A stretch of 64,000 bases of DNA from Sva-07 sp963747375 (GTDB taxonomy: Bacteria; Actinomycetota; Acidimicrobiia; Acidimicrobiales; Ilumatobacteraceae). The notes below the pieces were generated by a model. That model searched no databases. It worked only from the letters and a program-made list of their open reading frames with translations, and had not been told where the DNA came from. The stretch is taken from positions 558,001 through 622,000 of the forward strand of contig CAVVFL010000022.1 of the NCBI GenBank assembly GCA_963747375.1. Reading direction: 5' to 3'. A program made the translations under genes and the position numbers. The stretch's first letter is position 1. Each line of letters begins with the position of its first letter. This document shows, one piece after another, positions 1-9,981 of this stretch.

Positions 1-623
1 ACGGCCTCGACGAGTACGCGGAGGCCCTTGCGTTCCTCATGACGCCCGCAGAAGAACACGACCGGAGCATCGCCGTCACTGTCGGGCCACGGCGTGGCCG
101 ATCGGATCTCGTCGAGTTCGACTCCGTTGAACAGCACCTCGTACTCACCACCCAGGTGGCTCTGGACGAGCGCCAACGCGTCCTTCGACACGACGACCTT
201 GTGATCGATGCGGGTGATCAAGCGGCTGAGGGCCGGGCGAAGGATTCGATAGCTGGCCGATGTCCCTGCCATGTGGAACGTGCCGACCGTGGGCGCACGA
301 TGCACCATCAACGCCGTCGACGTCGGCCCCGGGGCGAGCGGCTCATGCAGGTGGATGACGTCGAACTGTTCGTCGTTGAGCACTCGAAGTGTTCGAAGGG
401 CGGCTGACGGGTCGGGCGCGATCGGCGCCACCGAACCGTTGGCCGACAGCGGCAGCGAATCGCCGAGCGGCGTGATGAAGCTTTCCGGTGGAGGGCCGTC
501 GCAGGGGCCGAGTACACGCGCTTCATGTCCGCGCCGACGCAGCTCTCGCGCCAGGCCGAGCACCTGCGCTTGGACACCGCCGGGCACCGTCAAGCTGTAT
601 GGACTGACCATGCCGATTCTCAT
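1..623 (-). CDS. pimA: Phosphatidylinositol alpha-mannosyltransferase, C-terminus off window
   Basis: GT4 (GT-B fold) glycosyltransferase that adds the first mannose to phosphatidylinositol at the inner face of the membrane. The visible 207 residues begin MRIGMVSPYS and carry the PimA-type glycine loop (PGGVQAQVLGLARELRRRGH), then HLHEPLAPGP and GTFHMAGTS, then FNGVELDEI and the start of the C-terminal Rossmann domain (FFCGRHEERKGLRVLVEA). The ATG lies 10 bases after the stop of the GGDEF-EAL gene, so it is probably co-transcribed with it. The thrS/HIT/pgsA/acyltransferase/pimA order matches the classical actinobacterial PIM locus, which supports PimA over a generic GT4 enzyme. The nucleotide-binding E-x7-E region lies beyond the window edge. 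Confidence 0.85.
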   Translation of the reverse strand, partial: MRIGMVSPYSLTVPGGVQAQVLGLARELRRRGHEARVLGPCDGPPPESFITPLGDSLPLSANGSVAPIAPDPSAALRTLRVLNDEQFDVIHLHEPLAPGPTSTALMVHRAPTVGTFHMAGTSASYRILRPALSRLITRIDHKVVVSKDALALVQSHLGGEYEVLFNGVELDEIRSATPWPDSDGDAPVVFFCGRHEERKGLRVLVEA

Positions 624-633
624 CGGCTGATCG

Positions 634-3249
634 TCACGCAACACCGAAGCACCGCTCGAGATGGTCGCCTTCCAGGGGTGTCGACAGCAACGATCCCTGA
701 CCCAGATTGCACCCCAACGCCTTCAGCGCACGAAGCTGCGACGGACGTTCGATCCCTTCGGCGACGCTCACCATGCCGAGTCCGGAGGTCAGCTGCAGGA
801 TCATCTGTGCCAACGTTGCAGAACGAGGATGCTCGTCGAGTTCGTCGATGAACTGGTGATCGATCTTGATGATGTCGACCGGGAACCGCTGCAGATACGA
901 GAGTGAGCCGTAGTCGGATCCGAAGTCATCGATTGCAATGAGTACACCAAGCTCGCGGAGTTCGGCAAGAATTTCCGTCGCTGACTCGATCTGCTCGACC
1001 AGCATCGTCTCGGTGACCTCGAGCGTGAGCCGACGCGGATCGAGCCCGTGGGTCTCCAGCGACGCACGAAGCTGTCCCACGAATTCCGATGAGCGGATCT
1101 GCGCTCCCGACACATTGACACTGAGTTGTTGCGGGCCACGCCGCTGCCACCGAGCAGCGGCCTGAAGGCTCTGGTCCATGACCCAGGTGCCGATCGGCAC
1201 GATGAGGCCGGCACGTTCGGCGATCGGCATGAACTCCTTCGGCGACACCGCTCCACGCGTGGGATGGTCCCATCGCAGCAACGCCTCCGCACCGACGACG
1301 CGGTGCGTCTGCAGATCGACCATCGGCTGGTAGAGGAGCCGCAGCTCGCCGCGCTCGATGGCGCTCGCCAGATCACCACGGAATTCGAGGTGTCTCGACG
1401 CGGAGAGTCTCATCGTCGGGTCGAAGATCTTGATCTGGCTCTTTCCTGCCCGTTTCGCCTCGTACATCGCGATGTCGGCATCGCGCAACAGACCCGCCGT
1501 CGTCATTCCGGGCGTCGAGATCGCGACGCCGACGCTGGCCAGCACCGTGACGTTGTGGCCCGCCAACCGGACCGGCTCGTGCAGATCGGCCAGAAGTTGC
1601 TCGGCGACGTCGATCGCCCGGTCGACCCCGCCTCGATCTTCGAGGAGGAGCGCGAATTCGTCGCCCCCGAGGCGGGCCGGGGTGTCGCCGACGCCGGAGA
1701 CGCGCCGGATCCGTTCTGCGATCGTTCGCAGCATCTGGTCGCCGACGCCATGGCCGAGTGCGTCGTTGACCGACTTGAAGTCGTCGAGATCGACGAACAA
1801 CACGACGACCGGATCAGTGTCGGGTCGGACCACCCGCAGCGCGTGATCCATCCGGTCGAGGAACAACGCTCGGTTCGCCAGCCCGGTCAGTTCGTCGTGG
1901 AATGCCCGATGGCTGAGCTGTCGTTCGAGGTTGCGCTGCTCGGTGACGTCACGGAACGTGGCGACCATCCCGTCGACGGCGTCCCCGCCGAGCAGGTTGG
2001 CGATCGTCGCCTCCACCCGCCGTCGTTCGCCGTCGACACGCACCAGACTCGCCTCGAACTTGACCATGCCGCCGTGCCCGAGCTGCACCGCCTTGCCCAA
2101 CTCCGTGGCGGCGGCGTCGCGGTCGTCGCTCGACACCAGGTCGATCACCGATCGACCCGTCCAGTCGCTCGACCGGTGTCCGAGCGTGCTGGCCAACCCC
2201 GGGCTCGCGTAGCGGATGATCCCGTCGGCATCGACGAGCAGCACCACGTCACTGGAGTGCTCGACCATCGCCGCCAGGCGATCCTGTCCCCGCCGCTCGG
2301 TGAGCACCTGCACCGTGGCGACCAGACGCCACATCCTGGTGAGCGCGAGCACGACGACGACGACCGAACAGATCGCGGCAAGCGTCCTCGTCGTGGCACT
2401 ACCGAGCCCGGTGACGAGCAGGGTGAGCAACACGGTCAGCGGCGTGAGCGCAGCGACGCTCAGCCAGACGACGCGTCCGAAGCCGAAGACCGGTCCGTCG
2501 TCGACGGCTCGGTTCATCTGCGTCATCGTGGGGTCGAGCGCGGCCGCGCCGATGAACAGCGACGCCGGGATGATCAACGCCGCCACGAGACCACCAGCGC
2601 CATAGTCGTCGCTGAGTTCTGCGACCGTTCGCAGCACGTCGGCGATGACGAGCAGGACGACGCCGATCATCATCAACGTCGGTGCTGCCGAGCGGAGCTG
2701 CGACTGGATGGCCATCCGAGATGCCATCGCCACGGACACTGCGCCCAGCATGGGCACGAGCAACGCCCAGATTCGTTCGCCGACCGCGACATCTCCGTCG
2801 GTCAGATAGGGCTCGACGACCGCCAGCCAGACGCCGAGCCCGATGGCGATCCCCACGACCGCCACGTCGATCCCGCCGAGCCCGTCGTTCTCTGCCCCTG
2901 ACTCGGCCGAGAAGTCCGACAGGGCGGCGACCAGCACCAACGCCGACACGAGGTGGAGTGCATCACTGGCGGACGGGAAGGTGTCGACGTCGCGGAAGTA
3001 CAGCACGGCCCACACCAGGTTCGCGACGACGAGTAGACCCATCGACAGCGCGACCAGCACCCATGGCCGCTTTCGGAGCGGCACGAATCCCGCGACGCCG
3101 ACCACGATCGCACCGACGGCGATCGCGGGCGAAACGACCCGGATCGCCTCGGCGAGGGCGCTCGACGGCACGACGAAGTAGACGACTGTGAGCACAGCCG
3201 CCAGTCCGATGAGCGCACGCGATCGCGCCGACATCGAGAAGTCCGTCAC
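634..3249 (-). CDS. Membrane PAS-GGDEF-EAL cyclic-di-GMP protein
   Basis: An 871-residue signalling protein. Residues 1 to about 300 form eight or so hydrophobic segments (a MASE-like membrane sensor of no family I can name). A PAS domain follows (about 325-440, AAMVEHSSDVVLLVDADG), then GGDEF (ARLGGDEFALLLED) and EAL (GAEALLRW). Both catalytic domains look intact: GGDEF is canonical, and the EAL domain keeps its metal and substrate residues (EALLRW, SVNVSGAQ, EVTETML, AIDDFGSDYGS, IIKID, AEGIE). It could therefore make and break c-di-GMP. The start is GTG and overlaps the acyltransferase stop as GTGA. An intact c-di-GMP enzyme between the PIM acyltransferase and pimA is unusual, because mycobacteria have these two genes adjacent. 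Confidence 0.93.
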   Translation of the reverse strand: MTDFSMSARSRALIGLAAVLTVVYFVVPSSALAEAIRVVSPAIAVGAIVVGVAGFVPLRKRPWVLVALSMGLLVVANLVWAVLYFRDVDTFPSASDALHLVSALVLVAALSDFSAESGAENDGLGGIDVAVVGIAIGLGVWLAVVEPYLTDGDVAVGERIWALLVPMLGAVSVAMASRMAIQSQLRSAAPTLMMIGVVLLVIADVLRTVAELSDDYGAGGLVAALIIPASLFIGAAALDPTMTQMNRAVDDGPVFGFGRVVWLSVAALTPLTVLLTLLVTGLGSATTRTLAAICSVVVVVLALTRMWRLVATVQVLTERRGQDRLAAMVEHSSDVVLLVDADGIIRYASPGLASTLGHRSSDWTGRSVIDLVSSDDRDAAATELGKAVQLGHGGMVKFEASLVRVDGERRRVEATIANLLGGDAVDGMVATFRDVTEQRNLERQLSHRAFHDELTGLANRALFLDRMDHALRVVRPDTDPVVVLFVDLDDFKSVNDALGHGVGDQMLRTIAERIRRVSGVGDTPARLGGDEFALLLEDRGGVDRAIDVAEQLLADLHEPVRLAGHNVTVLASVGVAISTPGMTTAGLLRDADIAMYEAKRAGKSQIKIFDPTMRLSASRHLEFRGDLASAIERGELRLLYQPMVDLQTHRVVGAEALLRWDHPTRGAVSPKEFMPIAERAGLIVPIGTWVMDQSLQAAARWQRRGPQQLSVNVSGAQIRSSEFVGQLRASLETHGLDPRRLTLEVTETMLVEQIESATEILAELRELGVLIAIDDFGSDYGSLSYLQRFPVDIIKIDHQFIDELDEHPRSATLAQMILQLTSGLGMVSVAEGIERPSQLRALKALGCNLGQGSLLSTPLEGDHLERCFGVA

Positions 3250-4222
3250 TTGTTCGATGCAGCTTCTTCGGCAGATCGGTCAGCCGTCTTGACGAGCTTG
3301 CCCGTAGCCCGGGGTCGCTCGGCCAGTTCGCCTGGAACATGTGCCATTGCGACGGTGCGCGCCTGATCAGGATCTCGAGTTCCTCGGCCAGGAGTTGGGT
3401 GATGCGTTGCACATCGTCGCGGAGCCGCTTCTCGACACGCTCGACCGGTAACGGCGGGCGCACCCAGGCACGGTGTCCGTCGACTCGACCGGTGAAGTAC
3501 ACGGCGGTGGGCAGGATCGGGGCGCCGGTGCGCATCGACAGCGTCGCGGGCCCGGCGGGCATCGTGGTGCGCTCGCCGAAGAACTCGACCTCGGGTCCGC
3601 CGCCTTGGAGATCGCGGTCCGCGAGCAGGCACACGACGTGATTGTCACGAAGCGCCCGCATCACGGTGGTGCCGGCCTCTGGGCCGAGCGCGACGACGTT
3701 CATCCCGAGGGCCGAGCGCAACTCGACGAACCACTCGAAGAGCTCCGGCGGGTCGATCTTCTCGACCACCACCGTGATCTGGTGGCCCTGCTCCGCGATC
3801 CATCGGCCCGCCCACTCCCACCCGCCGAGGTGCGGCAGCACGAGGATGACGCCGTTTCCCTGCGCGAGTCCGTCGACGATGTGCTCGTAGCCGTCCACGT
3901 CGAACCCTCGCTCGACGGTCGCACCCGACAGGTTCGGGAGGCGGAAGCTCTCGAGCCAGTAGTGGGCGTAGGAGTCGAACGCTTCCTGGACGGCCCGACG
4001 AAGTCGGAGGCCGCGGAGTGACGGATCGACCCGCTGGAGGTGTCGCGAGATCATCGCTCGACGCTCGCGGCTGGCGAAGTTGGCGCCGAACCCGAACGGC
4101 GTGGTCAGCCCCGCCGCCACCCTCGCCGGCATCAACTGAGCAGCAGCGGCACCGAATCGGTACGACGACGTCGTCGCCAAGTCGGTGAATCGGCGCGGAT
4201 CAGTGATCGGTCGTGCAGCCAC
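3246..4222 (-). CDS. patA: Phosphatidylinositol mannoside acyltransferase, PatA/LpxL family (one frame break)
   Basis: Lysophospholipid-acyltransferase-fold enzyme resembling mycobacterial Rv2611c, which acylates the mannose of PIM1/PIM2. Visible motifs are VLPHLGGWEWAG (the HX4-type catalytic His region), CLLADRDLQGGGPEVEFFGE, TMPAGPATLSMRTGAPILP and the C-terminal APSQWHMFQANWPSD. I chose the GTG at 4222, four bases after the pgsA stop. An ATG at 4279 is in frame but would overlap pgsA by 53 bases. The frame breaks near 3300-3315 in a C/G run. Restoring one base gives the natural tail ATGKLVKTADRSAEEAASNK, whose stop overlaps the next gene's GTG as GTGA. That overlap is strong evidence that the break is a sequence error. 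Confidence 0.85.
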
Positions 4223-4226
4223 GAGT

Positions 4227-4913
4227 TCAGGTCGGCCGGCGCGGGACGCTCGTGCGCCGACGCTCGGTTCGCGCGACACGCCGGCTCTGGCGCCGTGACC
4301 GTCGCATCTCGATACGGGCCGCGGTGACCGGTGCGACCGCCGCCTGCTTCCAGACCTTCATGAAACGTTGGATCGCCGTGATCGTCGTGAGGACCAGCAT
4401 GATCCACAGGATCGGGATCAGCAGGACGGGGAACAGCAGACCGACGCAGATCGCGATGATCCGCTCGGCGCGCTCCATCAAGCCGCCCTTGGCCTCGATG
4501 CCGAGCGATTCGGCCTTCGCCCGCTCGTAGCTGATGATGCTCGAGACCGCCATCACGGCGAACGGCAGGATGGCCATGTGCGCCGATTCGGTGCTGGCGA
4601 AATACCAGGCGATGCCGCCGAGCAGGAACGCATCGGTGACCCGGTCGACGGTCGAGTCGAAGAAGGCGCCACGCTGGCTCGAGGCGTCGGTCGCCTTGGC
4701 GAGCGCTCCGTCGAACAGGTCGGGCAGCGCAGCGAGGATCACGAGGAGCAGGCCGAGTCGGAGCTGTCCGGAGCCGATCGCGACGGCTGCGCCGATGCCG
4801 ACGAGCAATCCGAGGATGGTGAGGTGGTCGGGCGTCAGGCCCGTCTTGCGAAGAGCGTTGCCGATCGGCTTGACGGCCTTGTCGACCGGTTTTCGAAACG
4901 TGCCGTCGAACAT
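4227..4913 (-). CDS. pgsA: CDP-alcohol phosphatidyltransferase, probable phosphatidylinositol-phosphate synthase
   Basis: A 228-residue integral membrane enzyme of the CDP-alcohol phosphotransferase family. It probably condenses CDP-diacylglycerol with inositol 1-phosphate, giving phosphatidylinositol phosphate for PIM synthesis. The family signature D-x2-DG-x2-A[RK]-x8-G-x3-D-x3-D is seen as DLFDGALAKATDASSQRGAF followed by FDSTVDR, with Lys in place of the usual Arg. About six hydrophobic helices are followed by an Arg-rich C-terminal tail of about 30 residues. The position between a HIT gene and a PatA homologue fits mycobacterial pgsA1; phosphatidylglycerol-phosphate synthase is the alternative family member. 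The patA GTG follows its stop by four bases. Confidence 0.85.
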   Translation of the reverse strand: MFDGTFRKPVDKAVKPIGNALRKTGLTPDHLTILGLLVGIGAAVAIGSGQLRLGLLLVILAALPDLFDGALAKATDASSQRGAFFDSTVDRVTDAFLLGGIAWYFASTESAHMAILPFAVMAVSSIISYERAKAESLGIEAKGGLMERAERIIAICVGLLFPVLLIPILWIMLVLTTITAIQRFMKVWKQAAVAPVTAARIEMRRSRRQSRRVARTERRRTSVPRRPT

Positions 4914-4923
4914 CGCCGAGACG

Positions 4924-5415
4924 CTATCGCGACTCTGGAGCGAGATCGGGATTGTCCTCGCTCAGGTGTTCGACGACCGAACCGTCGACGGCGTCGACCA
5001 GGACCAGGCCGCGTCGGGCAGGTGGATCCTCGGCCGAATAGACCATCACACGCCACGTCGGTCGGCTGCGCAGCCCTCGCCAGACCTGCTGGGCCGAGGC
5101 ATGCCCGACCGGGAAGCCCAACGCCTGCTGGGCAGCACCGAGCGCCTCCTTCTCGTCGACGTGCATCCGCCAACTCGACGTGATCGAGAAGATCCCGACG
5201 GCGGTGAGCACCGCGGCCGCCACGAGCAGGCCGTCGTTCACGAACGCCGTGTCCGGAAACGCGACGTACACGATCACGCAGAGCGCGGCGATGACGAGAT
5301 AGATGACGCCCGGCCAGCGACGACGGCTGTTGTCGGGGAACTGGTACGGGCCGACGTACCCGGTGGGGTCGAGGTCGTGCGGAAGTTCGTCGCGCAGGTC
5401 GTCGGTCATCGGCAT
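4924..5415 (-). CDS. Small membrane protein of unknown function
   Basis: A 163-residue protein starting MPMTDDLRDELP. An acidic N-terminus holding YVGPYQFPDNSRRRWPG leads into two adjacent hydrophobic helices (about residues 40-85). A soluble C-terminal domain of about 75 residues follows, ending in a strand-rich stretch (WRVMVYSAEDPPARRGLVLV, then VDGSVVEH). That stretch loosely resembles PepSY-like domains, but I cannot assign it. The ATG overlaps the HIT-gene stop as TGATG, so it is translationally coupled, and pgsA follows within 10 bases. Lying inside the PIM operon suggests an envelope-related role. Mycobacteria have no gene at this position. Confidence 0.8.
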   Translation of the reverse strand: MPMTDDLRDELPHDLDPTGYVGPYQFPDNSRRRWPGVIYLVIAALCVIVYVAFPDTAFVNDGLLVAAAVLTAVGIFSITSSWRMHVDEKEALGAAQQALGFPVGHASAQQVWRGLRSRPTWRVMVYSAEDPPARRGLVLVDAVDGSVVEHLSEDNPDLAPESR

Positions 5416-5945
5416 CAGGCTACGGCGCTCCACCCGGCGCGCAGCTTCGTTGCGGTGTCGCCCAGCGCCTCGGGGAGGGTCTGGGTGTTGGAGATCGCGG
5501 CCATGAAGTTGGAGTCGCCGGTCCACCGGGGCACCACGTGCACATGCAGATGATCCGGCACCGACCCGCCCGCCGGTCGTCCGAGGTTGAGGCCGACGTT
5601 GAGACCGTTGGGCCGATAGACCCGTCGGACCACACCGACGGCCTCGGTGACCGTCGCCCACAGGTCGATGGTCTCCTCCGGCGTCAACCCCTCGAGATCG
5701 GCCACTTCGCGGTACGGCACGACGAGCAGGTGGCCGCTGGCGTACGGAAACAGGTTGCACAGCGCAAAGCACGTCGTCGAGCGGTGCACGATGTACGTCT
5801 CGGTGTCGGGTGCACCGGAGTTCAACAGCTGGGTGAACACCGAGCCCGGACCGCCGGGGTCCGATCCCGACGTGTCGGGTTGCGCCCGTTCGGGCGCACC
5901 GGTCACGTAGGTCGAGCGCCAACCCGACCAGATTCGTTCCAGCAT
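5415..5945 (-). CDS. HIT-family Ap4A phosphorylase-like protein
   Basis: A 176-residue histidine-triad protein resembling Rv2613c, a diadenosine tetraphosphate phosphorylase. The catalytic triad is HLHVHVVPRW near residue 138, preceded by the nucleotide-binding strand HLLVVPYREVADLEGLTPEE and by FALCNLFPYASGH. The ATG at 5945 gives MLERIWSGWRSTYV, the expected N-terminus for this subfamily, and sits one base after the thrS stop. A longer in-frame extension upstream would run into thrS and is rejected. The thrS-HIT-pgsA order is conserved in Actinobacteria. Confidence 0.9.
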   Translation of the reverse strand: MLERIWSGWRSTYVTGAPERAQPDTSGSDPGGPGSVFTQLLNSGAPDTETYIVHRSTTCFALCNLFPYASGHLLVVPYREVADLEGLTPEETIDLWATVTEAVGVVRRVYRPNGLNVGLNLGRPAGGSVPDHLHVHVVPRWTGDSNFMAAISNTQTLPEALGDTATKLRAGWSAVA

Positions 5946-5946
5946 G

Positions 5947-7931
5947 TCAGGCGCCGAGCGCCGCCGTCTCGGCGTTGGCCACTTCGGCGCGGAACTGCTC
6001 GATGAACGCGTCGAGCGCGACGCCGCGCTCGACCTCGCCACCGCGTGGGTTCACACCGACGGTGCGTGCCGCGACGTCGTCGTCGCCGACGACCAGCACG
6101 TAGGGGATCTTCTCCAGCTTCGCGTTGCGGATCCGCTTGCCGAGGCCGTCGTCAGCGACCGTGGTGTCGACGCGGGCACCGGCAGCTGCGCAGCGCCGTC
6201 GACGACCGATGCGGCGTAGTCCTCGTGCGCTTCGGCCACCGCCAGCACCCTCACCTGCACCGGCGCCAGCCACGTCGGGAACGCGCCCGCGTAGTGCTCG
6301 ATGAGCACGCCGAAGAACCGTTCGATCGAGCCGAACAGCGCGCGGTGCAACATGATCGGACGGTGACGGTTGTTGTCGGCGCCGACGTACTCCAGATCGA
6401 AACGTTCGGGGAGCTGGAAGTCGGCCTGGATCGTCGACAGCTGCCACGAGCGCCCGATGGCATCACGGACATCGATGTCGATCTTCGGACCGTAGAAGGC
6501 CGCGTCGCCGTCCTTGACGGCGTACTCCAGGCCGTGCGAGTCGAGGGCCTCGCGGAGCGCCTCGGTGGCCTCGTCCCAGATGTCGTCGTCGCCGATGTAC
6601 TTCTCCGGGTCCTTCGTCGACAGGTTGAACGTGAAGTCCTCGAACCCGAACGCCCGCAGCACCGACAGCACGAAGTCGAGCAGGCCGGCCACTTCGGTGG
6701 CCATCTGCTCCTTGGTGCAGAAGATGTGGCTGTCGTCCTGGGTGAACCCGCGGATGCGCATCAGGCCGTGCAGCGTGCCGGCGCGCTCGTAGCGGTAGAC
6801 GTTGCCGAGTTCGAACAGACGCAGCGGAAGCTCGCGATAGCTGCGCTGACGACTGCGGAAGATCAGGCAGTGCATCGGGCAGTTCATCGGCTTCATGTAG
6901 TACGTGCCGTTGTCCATCTCCATCGGCGGGTACATCCCGTCGGCGTACCACTGGAGATGGCCGGAGGTCTCGAAGAGCTTGCCGTTGGCCAGATGCGGTG
7001 TGTAGACGAACTCGTAGCCGCCATGTTCGTGTCGCGAACGGCTGTAGTCCTCCATCAGCTTGCGCACGATGGCACCCTTGGGATGCCACACGGCGAGGCC
7101 TCCGCCGAGTTCGTGGGGAAAGCTCAGCAGGTCGAGTTCGGTCGCGAGCTTGCGGTGGTCTCGCTTGAGCGCCTCCTCCAACTGGTGGAGATGGTCGGCG
7201 AGCGCCTGCTTCGACTCCCATGCCGTGCCGTAGATGCGCTGCAGCATCGGGCCCTTCTCGTTGCCGCGCCAGTAGGCGCCCGAGACCCGTTGCAGCTTGA
7301 AGAATCCGAGCTTGCCGGTCGACGGCACGTGCGGGCCGACGCACATGTCGACGAAGGAGTCGGTGTTGCGGTAGGCGCTGATGATGCCGCCCTCGCCCAC
7401 CTCTGCGGCGTCGTCGTTGTCGGCTTGCGCGCTCTCGACGCGCTCGATGATCTCGACCTTGTACGGCTGGTCGGCGAACAGAACCTTGGCCTCGGCCATC
7501 GTCATCTCGGATCGGACGAACGGTTGGTTGGCCTTGATGATCTCGCGCATCTCGGCCTCGATCCGTTCGAGGTCGTCGTCGCTGAAGGTCACACCGCCGG
7601 GAAGTTCGAAGTCGTAGTAGAAACCGTTCTCGATCGCAGGCCCGATGGAGAACTTCGCACCCGGGAACAAGCGGGTCACCGCCTGCGCCATCACGTGCGC
7701 GGTCGAGTGACGAAGGACGTGGCGGCCGTCGTCCGTGCCGGCGGTGACGATCGAGACGACGGCACCGTCGTGCAGCGGCGTCGTCAGATCGGTCTCACGT
7801 CCGTCGACCACCGCGGCGACGGCGGCCTTCTTCAGGCCGGATCCGATGGAGGCGGCAAGGTCGAGCGCCGTGGCGTCGTCGGCCAGTTCGCGCTCGGAAC
7901 CGTCGGGGAGAGAGACCGTGATGTTCGACAT
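5947..7931 (-). CDS. thrS: Threonyl-tRNA synthetase (one frame break near the C-terminus)
   Basis: Class II synthetase charging tRNA-Thr in the cytoplasm. Domains in order: TGS (SNITVSLPDGSERELADD), the editing/SAD domain with HSTAHVMAQAV and CVGPHVPSTG, the catalytic core with GAYWRGNEKGPMLQRIYGTA, KPMNCPMHCL and the motif-2 loop RYERAGTLHGLMRIRGFTQ, and the C-terminal anticodon-binding domain (IPYVLVVGDDDVAA). ATG 7931 is chosen because it begins the TGS domain; the in-frame extension to 8024 has no family support. The frame breaks around 6180-6200 at the entry to the anticodon-binding domain. Joining the two frames gives a full-length protein of about 660 residues, as expected for the family. 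Confidence 0.93.
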
Positions 7932-7995
7932 GCGACCATCAGGATACGAGCCAGGGTCGCCGACCGCCGGGACGCTTTTCGGAGATGGTCGTCGC

Positions 7996-8755
7996 TCAGC
8001 GGCCCGCGACGAGGCTGAGCTCACGCTCGACCACGCTCGCCGGCCGTGTGATGTCGGGAATCGGATCGGTCACCGACGACACACGTCCGGTCACGGTCGG
8101 CTCGGTGTCGGCCTTGGCGCCGGCATAGGAATTGACGTAGTTCTGGCCGGTGAGTTCGCGGATTTCGTACATGACCTCGTCGATCATCGAACGCCATGCG
8201 ATGTGTTCGGCACCGCGGCCCGCGGTACCGCTCGGGCCGGATCGGTCGACCGATCTTGATCTGACATGAACCGAAGAGCTTCGGCAACTTCGCGTCGGGC
8301 GGCTGGATCTTGTCGGTGCCGATCACGCCGACGGGAAAGATCGGGCAGTCGAGCTTCATCGCCAGACGGGCTGCGCCGGTGCGACCCTTGTGGAGATCAC
8401 CGTTGCGGCTTCGAGTGCCCTCGGGGAAGATCCCGAACAGCTCACCACGCCGCAGGACCTGCTCGGCGGCGTCGAGCGCGGCGGTGCTCTTGTCGCCACC
8501 GGCACGGTCGATGGGAATCATCCCCATGGCCGGGAACAGGAACTTGGTCTTCCACGAATCCATGTACTCGGCCTTGCCCACGAAGGAGATGTTGTGCGGC
8601 ACGGTCAGCATCAGAAACGCCGAGTCGAGGAAGCTGATGTGGTTCGGACACAGGATCGCCGGGCCACTGGCCGGGAGACGCTCGAACCCGGAGAGCTCGA
8701 TGTTCCACAGCCGCTTGGAGATGGGACGGCCGACCTGGCGCACCCTGCGCTGCAT
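7996..8755 (-). CDS. plsC: 1-acylglycerol-3-phosphate acyltransferase, PlsC family (one frame break)
   Basis: Membrane-associated acyltransferase making phosphatidic acid from lysophosphatidic acid. The catalytic block I is PNHISFLDSAF (N-H-x4-D) and the glycerol-phosphate-binding block III is GIFPEGTRSRNGDLHKG; VGKAEYM and GMIPIDR lie between them. I chose ATG 8755, which has AGGAG nine bases upstream. An in-frame ATG at 8827 lacks a comparable ribosome binding site. The frame breaks near 8210-8225. Beyond it the tail continues GAEHIAWRSMIDEVMYEI and RELTGQNYVNSYAG, typical of this subfamily. It lies upstream of thrS with a 64-base gap, next to the phospholipid/PIM operon. Confidence 0.88.
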
Positions 8756-8861
8756 CGCCCCTGCTCCTGGTGCATGTGTCACGACACCAAGAGTAGACCC
8801 CGCGGGAGCACATGAGAAGAGCACCACATGAACTTCGTGTCAACAGCCGGTGTCGCAGGAG

Positions 8862-9981
8862 TCAGTCGAGGTCGACGCCGAGCAGCGCGGCCGCCTCGCG
8901 GACGCCGGCGCCGGCGCGAGCGGCGTCATCGATCGCCGCGAGGGCACCCGGGGTGTCGAGATCGTCGTCGAGGCGGGCGCGGACGTCATCGAGCAGGTCG
9001 GGATTCGAGCCGGCGCGCTCGTTCCACGCATCGAGTCGAGCCTGGTTGCGCGGCATGAGATCGTCGTCCCATTCCCATTCGACGCGGTAGTGGTGCTCGA
9101 TGATCGCCAGGCGAATCGCCCGGGCATCCCAGGTCTCGCGGAGTTGATCGATGAACACGAGGTTGCCGAGGCTCTTGGACATCTTCTCGCCGTCCATGTG
9201 GATCAACGCCGTGTGCATCCAGTGCTTGACGAACGGCTGACCGGTGGCCGCCTCTGACTGCGCGCGCTCACATTCGTGATGCGGGAAGATCAGGTCGGCT
9301 CCCCCGCCGTGCAGATCGATCGTGGTCCCGAGCTCACGCAGCGCCAGCGCCGAGCATTCGATGTGCCACCCGGGACGACCCGGACCCCACATGGTGTCCC
9401 AGCTCGGCTCGTCCGCGGCCGACGGGTGCCACAGCACGAAGTCGAGCGGTGAGCGCTTGTTGGGGTCGTCGATGTTGCCGCCGCGCTCCTTGGCGAGCAC
9501 GAGCATCTCGTCGTCGGTGTAGTGGCTGAGCGAGCCGAACGATTCGAACTTGGACACGTCGAAGTACACCGAACCACCGGACTCGTACGCGTACCCACGA
9601 TCGAGCACCATGCCGATGAAGCCGCGGATGTCGGGGATCGCCGACGATGCGCGAGGAGCAACGGCGACCGGCAGCGCGTTCAACGCCACCATGTCGCGCT
9701 CGAAACGGGCCTCTTCGCCGGCCGCGAGGTCGAGGTAGTGCACGCCGAGTTCGCGCGCCTTGGCGAACAGCGGGTCGTCGACGTCGGTGACGTTGCGGAC
9801 GCAACGGACCGTGTGCCCCATGTCGATGAGCCGCCGCTGCAGAACGTCGTAGGAGACGAACGTGGCGGCATGGCCGAGATGTGTCGCGTCGTACGGGCGT
9901 GATCCCACAGGTGTACATGAGCACGTTGTCGTTCGGTTCGAACGCAACGATGGCGCGCCGCGCGGTGTCGTAGAGGTGCAT
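8862..9981 (-). CDS. mshC: Mycothiol ligase: cysteine:GlcN-Ins ligase (one frame break)
   Basis: ATP-dependent ligase joining cysteine to glucosaminyl-inositol in mycothiol synthesis; a paralogue of CysRS. MshC rather than CysRS is indicated by CGITPYDATHLGHAATFVSY (frame restored), NVTDVDDPLF, SYDVLQRRL and DLHGGGADLIFPHHECERA, by the compact length near 373 residues, and by the absence of the CysRS C-terminal anticodon-binding extension. KMSKSLGNLVF is the KMSKS loop. ATG 9981 overlaps the stop of the F420 reductase gene as TGATG. The frame breaks near 9895-9910, where one surplus base separates CGITP from YDATHLGH. Presence implies a mycothiol-based thiol system. Confidence 0.92.

Noticed and set aside
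1126..2901. A 591-codon plus-strand protein rich in His/Asp/Arg
   Set aside because: It lies wholly antisense to the GGDEF-EAL gene, which has clear catalytic motifs.
8756..8861. A tRNA or small RNA gene in the gap between mshC and plsC
   Set aside because: No cloverleaf or TTCRANY box could be found; only weak imperfect repeats are present.
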